Part shown: in pieces, positions 55,201 to 62,279 of the stretch
Layout: each line of letters starts with the position of its first letter
Position numbering within the stretch: the stretch's first letter is position 1
Source: Lycocorax pyrrhopterus obiensis
Taxonomy: Eukaryota > Chordata > Aves > Passeriformes > Paradisaeidae
Direction of reading: 5' to 3'
DNA: 64,000 nt
Assembly: GCA_014706295.1 (NCBI GenBank)
Contig: JACSVZ010000001.1
Location: 80,846,237 to 80,910,236, forward strand
Program-made: the position numbers and the translations under genes
The notes under the pieces: generated by a model
The model's input: only the letters and a program-made list of their open reading frames with translations
What the model was told of the DNA's origin: nothing
The model's database searches: none

Positions 55201-58200
55201 CCCACTGGCAATTTAGCCACCTAGCTCACACAAGGATGCCCTCATATAAACACCTACATTCACCTGGCTTGAAGTAGAACTGAATGCTATGCAAGGATTT
55301 CTTGATGTTTCTGAATGAATATTCAGCAGAAAAGACTGTGAAGTACAGAAAACATCAGGTACACTGGGGCTTTAAGTTTCATAAGAAAGTCTAAGTAGTA
55401 ACACATTTTGAATCTTCACAATGAATAAAATTATCATACAAAGACAGTATATCATGTAAAATGTTAAAAATCAGGTATAAACAGGAGTAACAAAGACATA
55501 ATTTTGGGAACCTTTTTGAACTGCATTCTTCCATTTAAAATTTCTGATGAAACAAGAAGTGCTGGCATTTAGAAAAAACATCAAATTATCTTTTTACAGC
55601 TAACCCAAGAATATTTGATGTAGACTTCAGGGAAATAGAAGAAATATGAGATTTTCAATGACATTTTTACAATCACTTCTCAGAACAGAAGCACACTTTA
55701 AAACAAAACACTAAGGATAATTAGTGACCTTTAAGGGGTGTTTGGTATTTTTACATGATAGAACAAACAGTCTCCTTATAGAGAATTTAAAGCATACTAA
55801 TAAGAAACTACCAGAATAAATACTTTCTTTATAGAATGTGATATTCTTAAATACCTCTTGACCTTTTTGATCCAGTTTGCTTTGGGCACTTGCTAATTCT
55901 TGATCCTGGATATCCATCTTTGCTTCCAAAGTTCTCATCTTTCTTTCCCATTCTACTTGCTTTCTGTTTACCATGATGTCAATTTGATGCACTAATTCCT
56001 GAAGTTCAGCTTCACATGGAGAAGCTCTAAAAACATAAAGAGATTCATTTTTTCAAATAAAGGGAGAAAACAAATTTTTATTTACATTGCTACAATTCTA
56101 TTTTAATTGTGATTGAACTAACCACTTTTCAACAATGGAATGAAAGAAATGGGAAAGTTAAATGATGCCTTCAAATGTAGGTGGAACCTCACTTCCTCAA
56201 TCTTGAGTTTGCCTGCATGGTCAACTTTTGACTGAACTAAACTGAAAAAACAGCTCCTTAATGTGGATATGGGTTTATCACAAATCTTTTTTTTGGTGCT
56301 TAAATTGTGCATATCTCTTGTTTTGATAATTATTACAGGAAATGTAAGCGAATTTGTTAGATTTGTAATATCATAATTAAAACTCGGCATGATTTTTTAT
56401 ATTAAATTCTTTAAAACTTCTTTTACATCCACAAATCCTTGAAACTGTAACAGTATCAATGTTAAGCTTGGAAAGGTTTTTTAAATGCACACATAAATCT
56501 TAATGACTTTTTAATGTTAAAACTGTTGGCAATGCTGTTTTGAAATTTAACATGAATCACAGGATGACAATAACCTAAGTGCAAGCAAGTGATGTACATC
56601 TCTCAAAACAAAAACACCTCCCCTCCAAGTGCCTGGAACCCATCTCAAAAGTAGCATCAATGATGGGCAAACTTTGCTCCCCTCTGGGTGGAATATAAAA
56701 TGGGATTTTGAAAACAGAAGATAAAGTGATACCCCATCAGGACTACCTTTTCCTTGTTACTGCTGTAGGGACCTGTGCACTTCCAGCCTCATGTGATGTC
56801 ATGTGGCAGCACTTCGGTGAACCACCAGCAGTGACTCAGCTATGTGACTGCAGCCTTCAGAAATAGGTCCGTACTTTATTGTGTGTCGCATGGATAATCT
56901 AAGCATCGTTATGCAAGTAAGAACACAACTTCTAGCCTATTATCATCAGAATACCCTTTCAGATCCACCATGGTTGACACCTTTCACTCTTAAATTTCCA
57001 TACCTGGCTCCTTCAGATCTTCCTGCACAAAGCAAATTCTGCATTTGTTGCTAAAAAATTTTCTCTTAACAGTTCTTTCATGCTTCTTGAACCTAGAGCC
57101 ATCATTATATAAAAGGGAGTTGTTGAAAGAAAAATCCCTTCTGAAAGAGCTCCTCAGTCTGTCTTCACTTTCTCTAATCCTTACCTGGATCCTCTAAGCA
57201 CACTTGCAGCTGCAACAGGAAATCTGCACGAGAAGTTGTAGATTGCTGCTGCTCTTCTACTACCAATACTACTCCGCACCAAGGCTCTGGTGTTGAACAC
57301 AGATCTGCAGTCACCCCCACCCACTAGCAGAGAGGTGCTACTTGCTGCAGTAACAGTTGTTTTAGTCCATTAGTGTTTTGAGAAGAGTGCTAATTAGCCC
57401 CCTCAGAATATGGCCAAACATATGGCACCACAGTCATGACAATTTATTTTGATCACTGGATGTGGAATGCAGTGGTTTCTTTTGTTTAATAAGACATCAT
57501 GTAAACAAACACACAAAGAACAAATTTTCCCATGAGCAAAGAAATATGCATGGGTTTTTTTACCCAAATGGATTCAGCATTCTCACTTTGCTGAATGCAT
57601 ACATCAAATGGATTCAGCATACAGGGAAGTAATGACTTGTACTTCAGCAGGTGGCAGCTACTATTTTTTTGGTTCATTTACTTTGAAACAGCTCAAAACA
57701 CTCAAAGTTACCTCATTTCAAAGTGGTGTAGGCAAGCTCTTAGTCTTCTTTTATTCTGTCTTCATATTAGCGAAAATAGAGATGATTCATATTCTACTGT
57801 CATTAATAACTATTTATCTTCATGTAAAACTACATGTTTCCAAATTTAGGCAAACAAAAATCCAGATAAAAAGTTTTACCACCTCCAGGCCTTTTTCTTT
57901 ATCACAAATGATTTTTGCACTAGTTAGACCTTTCTATCTCTATTTAGCCATCTTTTGCTTTGGAGTTCTGCACAGGTCTGTATTTTTCTGATTGTTTCCT
58001 AACAGACATAGAAAGAATGTTATTGTCCATACACTCTAGAATAAAGCTGTTATTTAAAAACAGATGTTTTAAGAAATGTTTGGTTCATACTGTCTTGACT
58101 TCATACCTTCTTCCCTTATTATTTACATTTGCTCACAAATAGGAAAATAAATATGGCCCTATTTATGCAAAAACAAGTAAAACCTATGCAGTTAATAAAT

Positions 58201-59906
58201 ATTTCCATCTTACATAGTATATTGATTAGGTTTTGATATTTAACCCAGCTTCTACAGTCAATATTCATTTTATTATTGCAAAACTTGTGCTAAAAATAGG
58301 AAATATATAAACCAGTTGTGATATAAGAGTCCATTAGAATCTTCTACCTCAAAGCTCCATTCTAAGAACTACACCTAATTTATTTAGCAATTTTCAGCCA
58401 TACAGAATCATACACATCTGTGGATGGACAATTTGTGATCTATGAGTCCTTACAGCTGGAATGTAATTGTCATGATTTCCATCCACCATTACTCAGCCAT
58501 TTTCCCAAATTTTAACGCCACTGCATTATCCCTGGAATACTGTCAGCATAGACTGAAATAGTTTCCTTTCATCGACTGTGTATCCTAAACTACTCTTCCA
58601 GATACTTTGTACAGTTAATGGAAATAACTAACTAGCAAGAATTCTGGCTTATGATGGGACAACTCCCTCTAGATTCATCTGCAATAGCCTGAAATTTCAC
58701 ATATGTTGATTAAAGTAAAGGCAAGGAGGAATCTTGAATTTTTGAAATAGGCTTCTGACTTGTAGCCAAAGAACAGCAATATCTTTGGGGTTTTCTAATT
58801 CGAGTTTTTATATGGCTGCTTTTACAAATCATATCACTAACAAAAAGAATGCCCTCAAAGAAAAAGAAAGGGCCACACTGATCAGAATATTTTACTGCAG
58901 CAATTTTTATCTGTCATGAAAACTGCATGCATTATTCTTCTGTACAACAGAGCACACTTCTAAATCCCATTGAAAACTTTCTTGGGCCAGAATAAGGTAT
59001 GATAGATCATGCCTCTTTTATTTTAAGAAACACTTTTATGCTTAATGTGCATCTTCTCACCTTATATTGTTTCTTGGTAATAATAACAGAATAAACTGGT
59101 TTATTTGAAAAATAGTAAGTTTACTTACAAATTATGATGGATAAATATTCTATTTAAGTCATTATATGGGGAAGTACTTCTTATATTTGTGTGTTCCTTG
59201 AAGATGCTGGATGGGATGAGGTCCTACATCAAATCTCACTCATGTTTTCATTTCTTTAGAAAGACTTTGTGCTAACGTATTTTTTAGATTAACTAAATAA
59301 TAACCTTTTTTTTAGATTAACATTAAAAGAACTAAACTTGGATTATGTAAAAATAAGAAATGATTATGTGTTGCTATGATAAGTGCACTTCATACTTGGG
59401 TACAACAGTTGTAGTTATTATCTGTGCAAAATAAATCTAGAGCTTTAGCAATGAATAGCCTTGTTTTCAAGATTCTTAATGTTTCAAGAGCTGTGATATG
59501 TAAGTTTATACTGCTGTAGCCTAGCAACTGCAAGTACTTTTTAAAAAAAAGTTTGAAATAACATTTCTTAACATCTTAATAAAACCTCACATAGCTTTCA
59601 TTCCCTGCCCCCCCACCCCTTGTTCAGGTATGAATACCTAAAAAATTCAAATGACTAACAGAAACAGTGAGTAGAGTATTAGCCAAAGCAGTAAGATGTG
59701 TTGTCTTAATTATCAGCAACTTCTCCAGTTTGCATGGAAAGCAGAAGAAATATTAAGTTTGCTTCCAAAATCATTAATATTTTGTATTTCACATTTTTAA
59801 TAAACCTACATAATTCAATTCCATCATATATGCAACTCCCAAGACAGTAAGTCATTACGTACTTAGTCACAGCTTGTTCCTGGAACACTTCTAAGTCCTC
59901 CTCCAT
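18876..59906 (-). CDS. DEUP1: DEUP1 (CCDC67), deuterosome assembly protein 1; 13 coding exons, complete
   Basis: The joined exons (59906-59863, 56026-55855, 54519-54424, 49245-49111, 46241-46128, 43731-43519, 38819-38674, 38055-37953, 36321-36124, 35126-35040, 32524-32325, 25921-25612, 19046-18876) total 1989 bp, 662 residues plus stop. All introns are GT/AG and all phases agree. The protein is mostly coiled coil from about residue 20 to 500, then a Ser/Pro/Gly-rich linker and a C-terminal coiled coil. Family hallmarks are [18 protein letters not shown] near the N-terminus, [24 protein letters not shown], and a tail ending KSRHT. DEUP1 is the CEP63 paralogue that forms deuterosomes, recruits CEP152 and so drives massive centriole production in multiciliated cells. 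The C-terminus and the SMCO4 neighbour separate it from CEP63. Human DEUP1 is about 604 residues (from memory), so this copy is somewhat longer. No frameshift or internal stop was seen. Confidence 0.95.
19862..20248 (-). mobile_element. Solo LTR, ERVK-like, minus orientation
   Basis: On the minus strand the element runs TGTTGGGGTG to GATTACTGCA, with TG/CA termini. AATAAA (19922-19917) lies about 60 bases before its 3' end, followed by a U5-like tail. Flanks are TAAAAA on the left and TAAAGA on the right, a 6-bp target duplication with one mismatch, typical of ERVK-class integrases. There is no internal retroviral sequence. It is in the same orientation as DEUP1. Confidence 0.75.
22541..22556. 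repeat. (GA)8 microsatellite
   Basis: Perfect GA dinucleotide run, flanked on the left by a short CT stretch that makes it a near inverted repeat. Confidence 0.9.
23075..23225 (-). mobile_element. Ancient CR1/L3-like LINE remnant (antisense on plus)
   Basis: The plus strand reads AATGTCCAGTGGTAGAATTT, CCACAACTTTCC, then a TTAGAAAATTTCCTAATG segment. This is the order seen in the reverse complement of old CR1/L3 3' regions. It is strongly diverged and its ends are uncertain. Confidence 0.5.
25612..25921 (-). CDS. DEUP1: DEUP1 exon 13 (residues 503-606), Ser/Pro/Gly-rich linker
   Basis: This 310-bp exon has acceptor TTCTTTTAG and donor GTAAGT. It encodes a low-helix region rich in Ser, Thr, Gly and Pro (for example [20 protein letters not shown]). 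It occupies the place of the human linker before the conserved SPP(D/E)MSFP motif. It is poorly conserved and looks longer than the human segment. The phase fits both neighbours and there is no stop. Confidence 0.88.
27487..28055 (+). mobile_element. Solo LTR, ERVL-like, plus orientation, with exact 5-bp target duplication
   Basis: The 569-bp element resembles a common songbird ERVL-type LTR: CTGGTTTT, GGGGTAGAGTTAATTTTCTTC, GATAACACAGG, TTACACAGGGTCAAGGCCTT, GCAATAAAAATCTGGGGGAA, CCTATTAAACTGTATCTCAA and the end GGTTAAACTACAACA. It is flanked by GCCCT at 27482-27486 and 28056-28060, a perfect 5-bp duplication as made by ERVL elements. The first bases (TCTGCTGG) are mutated from the usual TG start. 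It is antisense to DEUP1 and carries a trinucleotide microsatellite. Confidence 0.8.
27870..27922. repeat. (ATT)n-(ACT)n compound microsatellite inside the ERVL-like LTR
   Basis: About eleven ATT units pass directly into about six ACT units, consistent with one substitution spreading through the array. It lies within the LTR just before its ATTAAA signal (27939-27944). Confidence 0.9.
28250..28295. repeat. (AAT)n microsatellite
   Basis: A near-perfect run of about fifteen AAT units, preceded by TTATTATTTATTATTATAA, so the two arms are complementary. Confidence 0.9.
28813..28866. repeat. Purine-only A/G tract
   Basis: Runs of A interrupted by GGAAAGAAAG units, almost without pyrimidines for about 50 bases. 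Confidence 0.85.
30750..30779. repeat. (AAT)n microsatellite
   Basis: About ten AAT units in intron 12 of DEUP1. Confidence 0.9.
31186..31264. repeat. AT/GTAT-rich alternating tract
   Basis: GTGTATATATATAT, a T run, then ATATATATATGCATGCAT and GCATATATATACATACAT. The alternating purine-pyrimidine composition is partly self-complementary. Confidence 0.85.
32325..32524 (-). CDS. DEUP1: DEUP1 exon 12 (residues 437-502)
   Basis: This 200-bp exon has acceptor TTTCACAG and donor GTAATA. It covers the end of the central coil ([20 protein letters not shown]) and a polar tail with [20 protein letters not shown]. It ends with two bases of an Arg codon finished by exon 13. Confidence 0.92.
32525..35039. 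other. DEUP1: DEUP1 intron 11
   Basis: No recognised exon or transposon. A mildly GC-richer block lies at about 33.0-33.9 kb. Confidence 0.85.
35040..35126 (-). CDS. DEUP1: DEUP1 exon 11 (residues 408-436)
   Basis: This 87-bp exon, phase 0, has acceptor TTCCTAG and donor GTAATA. It includes [19 protein letters not shown], matching human KYKAVRTENTHLKGMM. Confidence 0.93.
35127..36123. other. DEUP1: DEUP1 intron 10
   Basis: AT-rich intron. An open frame of about 90 codons on the plus strand (35384-35787) has no domain features and no splice context. Confidence 0.85.
36124..36321 (-). CDS. DEUP1: DEUP1 exon 10 (residues 342-407)
   Basis: This 198-bp exon, phase 0, has acceptor GCTACAG and donor GTATGC. 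It is among the best conserved exons: [40 protein letters not shown] and [12 protein letters not shown]. Confidence 0.96.
36322..37952. other. DEUP1: DEUP1 intron 9
   Basis: Contains a short CR1 3' end and otherwise nothing recognised. Confidence 0.85.
37240..37335 (+). mobile_element. CR1 LINE 3'-end fragment, plus orientation
   Basis: GGTGAGCCTGCCTTAGCAGG, GGGGTTGGACCCTTCTGACCC and ATCGATTCCGTGATTTCGG correspond to the CR1 3' terminus, with its ATTCTGTG-type tail. The 5' boundary is uncertain. Confidence 0.7.
37953..38055 (-). CDS. DEUP1: DEUP1 exon 9 (residues 307-341)
   Basis: This 103-bp exon has acceptor CTTAAAG and donor GTATTT. The first base completes a Lys codon, then the frame reads [20 protein letters not shown] and ends HQKEELKK. 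Conservation is modest, but the phase is forced by both neighbouring exons. Confidence 0.9.
38056..38673. other. DEUP1: DEUP1 intron 8
   Basis: Short AT-rich intron of 618 bases; nothing else recognised. Confidence 0.85.
38674..38819 (-). CDS. DEUP1: DEUP1 exon 8 (residues 259-306)
   Basis: This 146-bp exon has acceptor TTCTTTAG and donor GTATGT. It begins [20 protein letters not shown] (human MEAGLSEVKSELQSRDDL) and ends with two bases of a Lys codon completed by exon 9. Confidence 0.93.
40601..41708 (-). mobile_element. Solo LTR of an avian endogenous retrovirus (1.1 kb), minus orientation
   Basis: On the minus strand the element opens TGTATTGGGTTTGTGTTGGG, includes GGGAAGCTTCCCCCATGTCT-like and GCCAATGCCAGCTGGTTCCA segments well known from songbird LTRs, and closes CCCACAACA. 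An AATAAA lies near 40770. Flanks are CAGTT and CTGTT, a possible 5-bp duplication with one mismatch. The GC-rich middle (about 40990-41400) holds imperfect tandem units with GCTCCAG cores. It is a solo LTR with no viral genes, sense to DEUP1. Confidence 0.75.
41136..41400. repeat. Minisatellite-like tandem units inside the 1.1-kb LTR
   Basis: GCTCCAG cores occur at 41136, 41184 and 41236 (spacing 48 and 52), with further related units at about 41276, 41317 and 41391. The flanking words are similar: CACAGG, TCCTGCCA and GTGTGGGTCC. Confidence 0.65.
43519..43731 (-). CDS. DEUP1: DEUP1 exon 7 (residues 188-258)
   Basis: This 213-bp exon, phase 0, has acceptor TTTTATAG and donor GTAGTA. It encodes a long heptad-rich coil containing [20 protein letters not shown] and [17 protein letters not shown], the counterpart of human IIEKLKSAVNEIA. 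Confidence 0.94.
43732..46127. other. DEUP1: DEUP1 intron 6
   Basis: Carries an exon-like frame on the opposite strand (44736-44894). Otherwise AT-rich, with nothing recognised. Confidence 0.85.
44736..44894 (+). other. Unidentified exon-like coiled-coil reading frame, antisense within DEUP1
   Basis: The frame is open from 44736 and runs into a consensus donor, AAACAG followed by GTAAGG, at 44894/44895. Possible acceptors upstream end at 44731 (TTTCTATAG) and 44762 (CATCCAAG). The translation is strikingly protein-like and helical: [20 protein letters not shown] followed by [13 protein letters not shown] do not recognise the family. It could be an exon of a nested gene, an exon captured by duplication, or a decayed retrocopy. 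It is not a DEUP1 exon because it lies on the other strand. Confidence 0.35.
46128..46241 (-). CDS. DEUP1: DEUP1 exon 6 (residues 150-187)
   Basis: This 114-bp exon, phase 0, has acceptor GTCTTTCAG and donor GTAGAA. Both ends match the family ([11 protein letters not shown] and [12 protein letters not shown]), while the middle ([14 protein letters not shown]) is divergent. The 38-residue length equals the human segment as I recall it. Confidence 0.92.
46242..49110. other. DEUP1: DEUP1 intron 5
   Basis: Holds an (AATTT)n-like tract near its 3' end. Plus-strand open frames at 47.5-48.3 kb have no recognisable features. Confidence 0.85.
46341..46411. repeat. (TTTAA)n / AATTTAATT tract
   Basis: TATTTATTTAATTTAATTTA and variants for about 70 bases, with internally self-complementary AATATTAAATTTAATATT. 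It lies about 100-170 bases upstream of the exon 6 acceptor in transcript direction. Confidence 0.85.
49111..49245 (-). CDS. DEUP1: DEUP1 exon 5 (residues 105-149)
   Basis: This 135-bp exon, phase 0 at both ends, has acceptor GTTTTTAG and donor GTAAGA. It begins [20 protein letters not shown], matching human FSKLTNNFEKL, and ends LYVKLE. The second half is less conserved. Confidence 0.93.
49246..54423. other. DEUP1: DEUP1 intron 4
   Basis: Contains a CR1 fragment close to exon 4 and a poly-A run at 51039-51055. The block at 50.2-52.7 kb is purine-rich on the plus strand. No exon recognised. Confidence 0.85.
53405..53913 (-). mobile_element. CR1 LINE fragment, minus orientation
   Basis: The plus strand carries the reverse complement of the CR1 3' region: CACAGAATGGTTTGGGTTGA, AAGGGACCTTTAAAAGATCA, CTCCCCTGCCAT, CAACCTGTTTCAATGTCTCA, CCACCCTCACTGAAAAAAAT, CTGGACACAGCACTGCAGGC and CTGGCTTTCAGGGCTGCAAG. 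It is about 510 bases long and 5' truncated. A minus-strand frame here (53578-53936) is a relic of the CR1 ORF2 C-terminus with breaks, not a host gene. Confidence 0.93.
54424..54519 (-). CDS. DEUP1: DEUP1 exon 4 (residues 73-104)
   Basis: This 96-bp exon, phase 0 at both ends, has acceptor AACTGTAG and donor GTAAGA. It encodes a coiled-coil segment from [13 protein letters not shown] to QLQALKSQ that lines up with human VGLLRQKLDSLEK. Confidence 0.95.
54520..55854. other. DEUP1: DEUP1 intron 3
   Basis: AT-rich intron of about 1.3 kb with nothing else recognised. Confidence 0.85.
55855..56026 (-). CDS. DEUP1: DEUP1 exon 3 (residues 15-72)
   Basis: This 172-bp exon has acceptor TTTTTAG and donor GTATTT. 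It encodes the most conserved N-terminal block, with [18 protein letters not shown] followed by [20 protein letters not shown] and LDQKGQE. The [14 protein letters not shown] motif is shared by DEUP1 and CEP63. Confidence 0.95.
56027..59862. other. DEUP1: DEUP1 intron 2
   Basis: No recognised exon or transposon. A short local duplication of AAATGGATTCAGCAT occurs at about 57566 and 57606. Confidence 0.85.
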
Positions 59907-59927
59907 AATACTGATTGTCGTTTTAAT
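59863..59927 (-). CDS. DEUP1: DEUP1 exon 2, contains the start codon (residues 1-14)
   Basis: The acceptor is TTTTAACAG and the donor GTACGT. The ATG at 59906-59904 has A at -3 and G at +4, a strong context. Its 14 residues ([14 protein letters not shown]) plus two bases of a Lys codon precede the conserved SPCEAEL segment, about the spacing of the human protein, whose own first residues differ. The last two bases (AA) join the first base of exon 3. Confidence 0.85.
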
Positions 59928-60958
59928 CTGTTAAAACACCAAAAATCAAGTAATTCAGATTCTTAAATGCATTCATTTACCTAGCCAAGTAGTGCAAACT
60001 GGATAGTTCTATGCTTTCCTTTCACATTATGTAATTTTCTCATTGCAAACAACAAGGATGGGAGTGCAGCTCTAATTACAGGCTGGAATGGGTGAGACAA
60101 AAACTTCGGGAGTAAGCTCAGCTCTCTGACAGCAGTTCTCACACTTAGTGCAGCACTGAGATACCAGAGGTGGTGCTGAGCTTGAGCCTAGCCCTGCATC
60201 TCCATATGGAAGTTTGTTTTTGGATCATTTGCTGTTGTGTGATGTCAATGATTTGCAAAGACACTCTGAAGCACATGAATCTAAATTTGCCATAGATCCA
60301 TGGCTGCTTTCATCAAACATTTGTACCTCCGCACACCGTGATTAACCTCCACCCAGGCTATAGCTGCTCTCAAGCACAATTTTGGATTCGTGTTGACTAG
60401 TCACTCCCTTGCCTGGCAGATGCAGTCAGAGACACGCAGCCCTCAAATACCTCGGCAGGAAGAGGAAGATCAGAATAAGGCTATTGCTGGGACCAGTCCA
60501 GTCCTGTGGATCCAGCAGGACGCAAGGATGTGGGGGCATGCCTGCCTGCATGCAAGAACATTATGGGCGACGGGGGAGCATGAAACAGCCCGAATTCCTG
60601 GTGGGGAAGAGCAGTGGGGCTCTCAAGTGCACGGGTACCAGTACCCGCAGACGTGTGGGCAATGACACATGGCACCGCAGCTTTGGCTCCACAGGGGCCC
60701 CGCACCTGAGGTGACACTGCCAGAGGGGCACTGGCTGAACTGGGACCAGGCGCCAGAGGCGACGCTGCCACAGGACCAGCAACTTAACTCCACAGGAGAT
60801 CGACACCTGAGGTGACACCGGCACAGGGCCAGCCTTGGCTGGGCACCTGAGCAGACCGGGGCACCGACGGAACCCCCCGGATCCCCGGACACCTGAGGAG
60901 ACCGGAGCACGGACAGCACCCCCCGGGCTTCTGCGGCCGCCCCCTCCCCTCCCGTTAC
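59928..60958. other. DEUP1: DEUP1 intron 1
   Basis: Runs from the AT-rich acceptor region into the GC-rich promoter segment, and contains the CACCTG tandem repeat. The donor GTAACG and acceptor TTTTAACAG are readable on the minus strand. Confidence 0.65.
60703..60935. repeat. Degenerate GC-rich tandem repeat with CACCTG cores, DEUP1 intron 1
   Basis: CACCTGAG recurs at 60703, 60804, 60844 and 60890. The last two copies head adjacent 46-bp units (60844-60889 and 60890-60935) that stay similar through a run of C's and CCGG. The first two are part of longer similar blocks that include CTCCACAGG. It runs up to the exon 1 donor. No recognised transposon family is suggested. Confidence 0.6.
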
Positions 60959-61060
60959 CTGCCGTGCTCCCCCCTCCGCTCCTGCCGCCCCCGCTGCCGC
61001 TGTGGCCGCGGTACGAGCCCTGCAGCCCGGCCACCCCCGGTGCCCGTCCCGCCACAGCTC
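60959..61060 (-). other. DEUP1: DEUP1 exon 1 (5' UTR), approximate; 5' end unknown
   Basis: On the minus strand a good donor, ACGGCAG followed by GTAACG, places the exon end at 60959. It faces the acceptor of exon 2 at 59928. The transcription start cannot be read from sequence; it lies somewhere in the CpG-rich segment up to about 61.2 kb. The boundary at 61060 is only a guess that keeps the X-box just upstream of the exon. Confidence 0.5.
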
Positions 61061-61066
61061 CCGCCC

Positions 61067-61080
61067 GTCGCCGCGGTAAC
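61067..61080. promoter_or_regulatory. RFX X-box motif
   Basis: GTCGCCGCGGTAAC matches the X-box consensus RTNRCC-N(0-3)-RGYAAC with a two-base spacer. RFX2/RFX3 bind such sites in ciliary gene promoters. It lies about 108 bases upstream of the exon 1 donor of DEUP1. Binding itself is inferred. Confidence 0.7.
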
Positions 61081-61098
61081 GCGGAGGGCGGCGGGCGA

Positions 61099-61106
61099 GG
61101 CGGGAA
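61099..61106. promoter_or_regulatory. E2F-type motif
   Basis: GGCGGGAA is a canonical E2F/DREAM site, 19 bases from the X-box. In multiciliated cells the MCIDAS or GMNC-E2F4/5-DP1 complexes are known to activate centriole-amplification genes including DEUP1. Use of this site is inferred. Confidence 0.55.
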
Positions 61107-61120
61107 GGCGCCCGGGGCAG

Positions 61121-61197
61121 AGCCGGGCCGGGGCAGGGTCGGGACAGGGCCGGGGCAGGGCTGGGCCGGGGCCGGGGCGCGGCAGGGCGGGGCCCCG
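61121..61197. repeat. GC-rich tandem (CCGGGGCAGGG-like) G-run tract
   Basis: Short imperfect units such as CCGGGGCAGGG repeat several times with many runs of three or more G on the plus strand. The tract is simple in sequence and could fold into G-quadruplexes. It lies in the DEUP1 promoter region, on its template strand. Confidence 0.55.
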
Positions 61198-62021
61198 GCC
61201 CCGAAGAAGGCAGGGGGAGAGGTGCGAGCATCCCGCTGTCACTCCCTGCGTCCCTCCTTCGATCTGAGGGAAGCTGGAGTGAATTTCACCGCAGGAAAAT
61301 TTCACCCGGGGTAAAGAACATGTACTTTTCCTTTAACATAATTTAAGGAATCAGTAGGCAAGGTGTTTTTTTCTTGTTATTTTTTTTTTTTTACTTTTTT
61401 TGCCCTTCTCGTTAAAACACTGTTATTACTAGATAATGAAAAGGCTGAACATTACCCTTTCCTCCCTGAATGACTAGCTATGCTTTTGTCAAAGGGCTTC
61501 AAATGATTTTCACATTATTTTGCAAATGACCTTGGCCTGATGACACTTCTCTTTCCATTCTTGTGGCTTTCAGTCTGTCTTACTCAACAACAAAATGCTT
61601 TTAGGAATCACAGCTATTTCAACTCTTTACAGTAATAATCTGGGGTTTTTAGATCTCTTCAAACACCAGTGAGTTTTTCTACCAGGATGGTACCATTCAC
61701 TTTGTATTTATTGTCCTGAAATTGCATGGAGCAGTTTCAGAACCTGCTAGTCTATTTCTGTGCGCTACATGTCCAGCTTTAGCTTTGTTTCTCATAATAT
61801 GTTTACTGAAATTAGCCAAGTGAACAGCAGTTTTAATACCAGTTCTACGGAATAATCTATTTCATTGGGTTCCTACCTACTGTGCTGTGGCAGATGGTTT
61901 TCATGTCAGCAGAGATGCTGTTTCAAGCTGTGAAATAAGATTTTTAAAATTTTTTTTTAGTTTTTTTTTTTTAAATAAGAGACTAAAATAAAATTTTATG
62001 CAGAGTTTCAGGAAAGTCACA

Positions 62022-62115
62022 GAATCATAGAATTATTAGGGCTGGAATGGACCTCTGGAGATTATCTTGTCCAACTCCCCTGCCAAGGCAGGGTCGCCTA
62101 GCGCAGGTGACAGGA
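62022..62115 (-). mobile_element. Short CR1 LINE 3'-end fragment, minus orientation
   Basis: The plus strand reads AGAATCATAGAATTATTAGG, GCTGGAATGGACCTCTGGAG and TCCAACTCCCCTGCCAAGGC, the reverse complement of the extreme CR1 3' end. Confidence 0.88.
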
Positions 62116-62279
62116 ACTCCCAGATGAGGTTTGCCTACTCATTCTAGAAAATAACAGACAGTTTTCCCTTGCAGTTTTTTGGGAAGACTACTAAAAATGT
62201 TTTTATTTTTGATTTGCACTTTTCTCATGGCCGTACCTAATTTCATAAGTATCCCAGGAACACTTTAGATCACAACTGG

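Larger units (their letters stand above)
60890..61230 (-). promoter_or_regulatory. DEUP1: DEUP1 CpG-rich promoter region
   Basis: Base composition changes abruptly from AT-rich to strongly GC- and CpG-rich across this segment. A GC-box core (GGGCGG) sits at 61185-61190. It overlaps the inferred donor of exon 1 at 60959. No TATA box is apparent. Position and composition make it the likely DEUP1 promoter. A divergent transcript to the right cannot be excluded, but no gene is recognised there. Confidence 0.75.

Noticed and set aside
56118..56390. 90-codon minus-strand frame ending [23 protein letters not shown]
   Set aside because: It looked faintly transposase-like, but there are no terminal repeats, no conserved motif I could name and no DEUP1 splice sites.
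18876..59906. Identification as CEP63 rather than DEUP1
   Set aside because: The N-terminal motif is shared by both, but the KEITIAT block, the SPPEMSFP motif, the short tail ending SRHT and the SMCO4 neighbour all fit DEUP1.
60561..61231. Long open frames of about 160-200 codons on the minus strand in the GC-rich segment
   Set aside because: They arise from GC-rich, stop-poor repeat sequence. The residues are low-complexity Arg/Ala/Gly/Pro and the frames run through the exon 1 donor. Only the possible in-frame extension of DEUP1 is kept as a finding.
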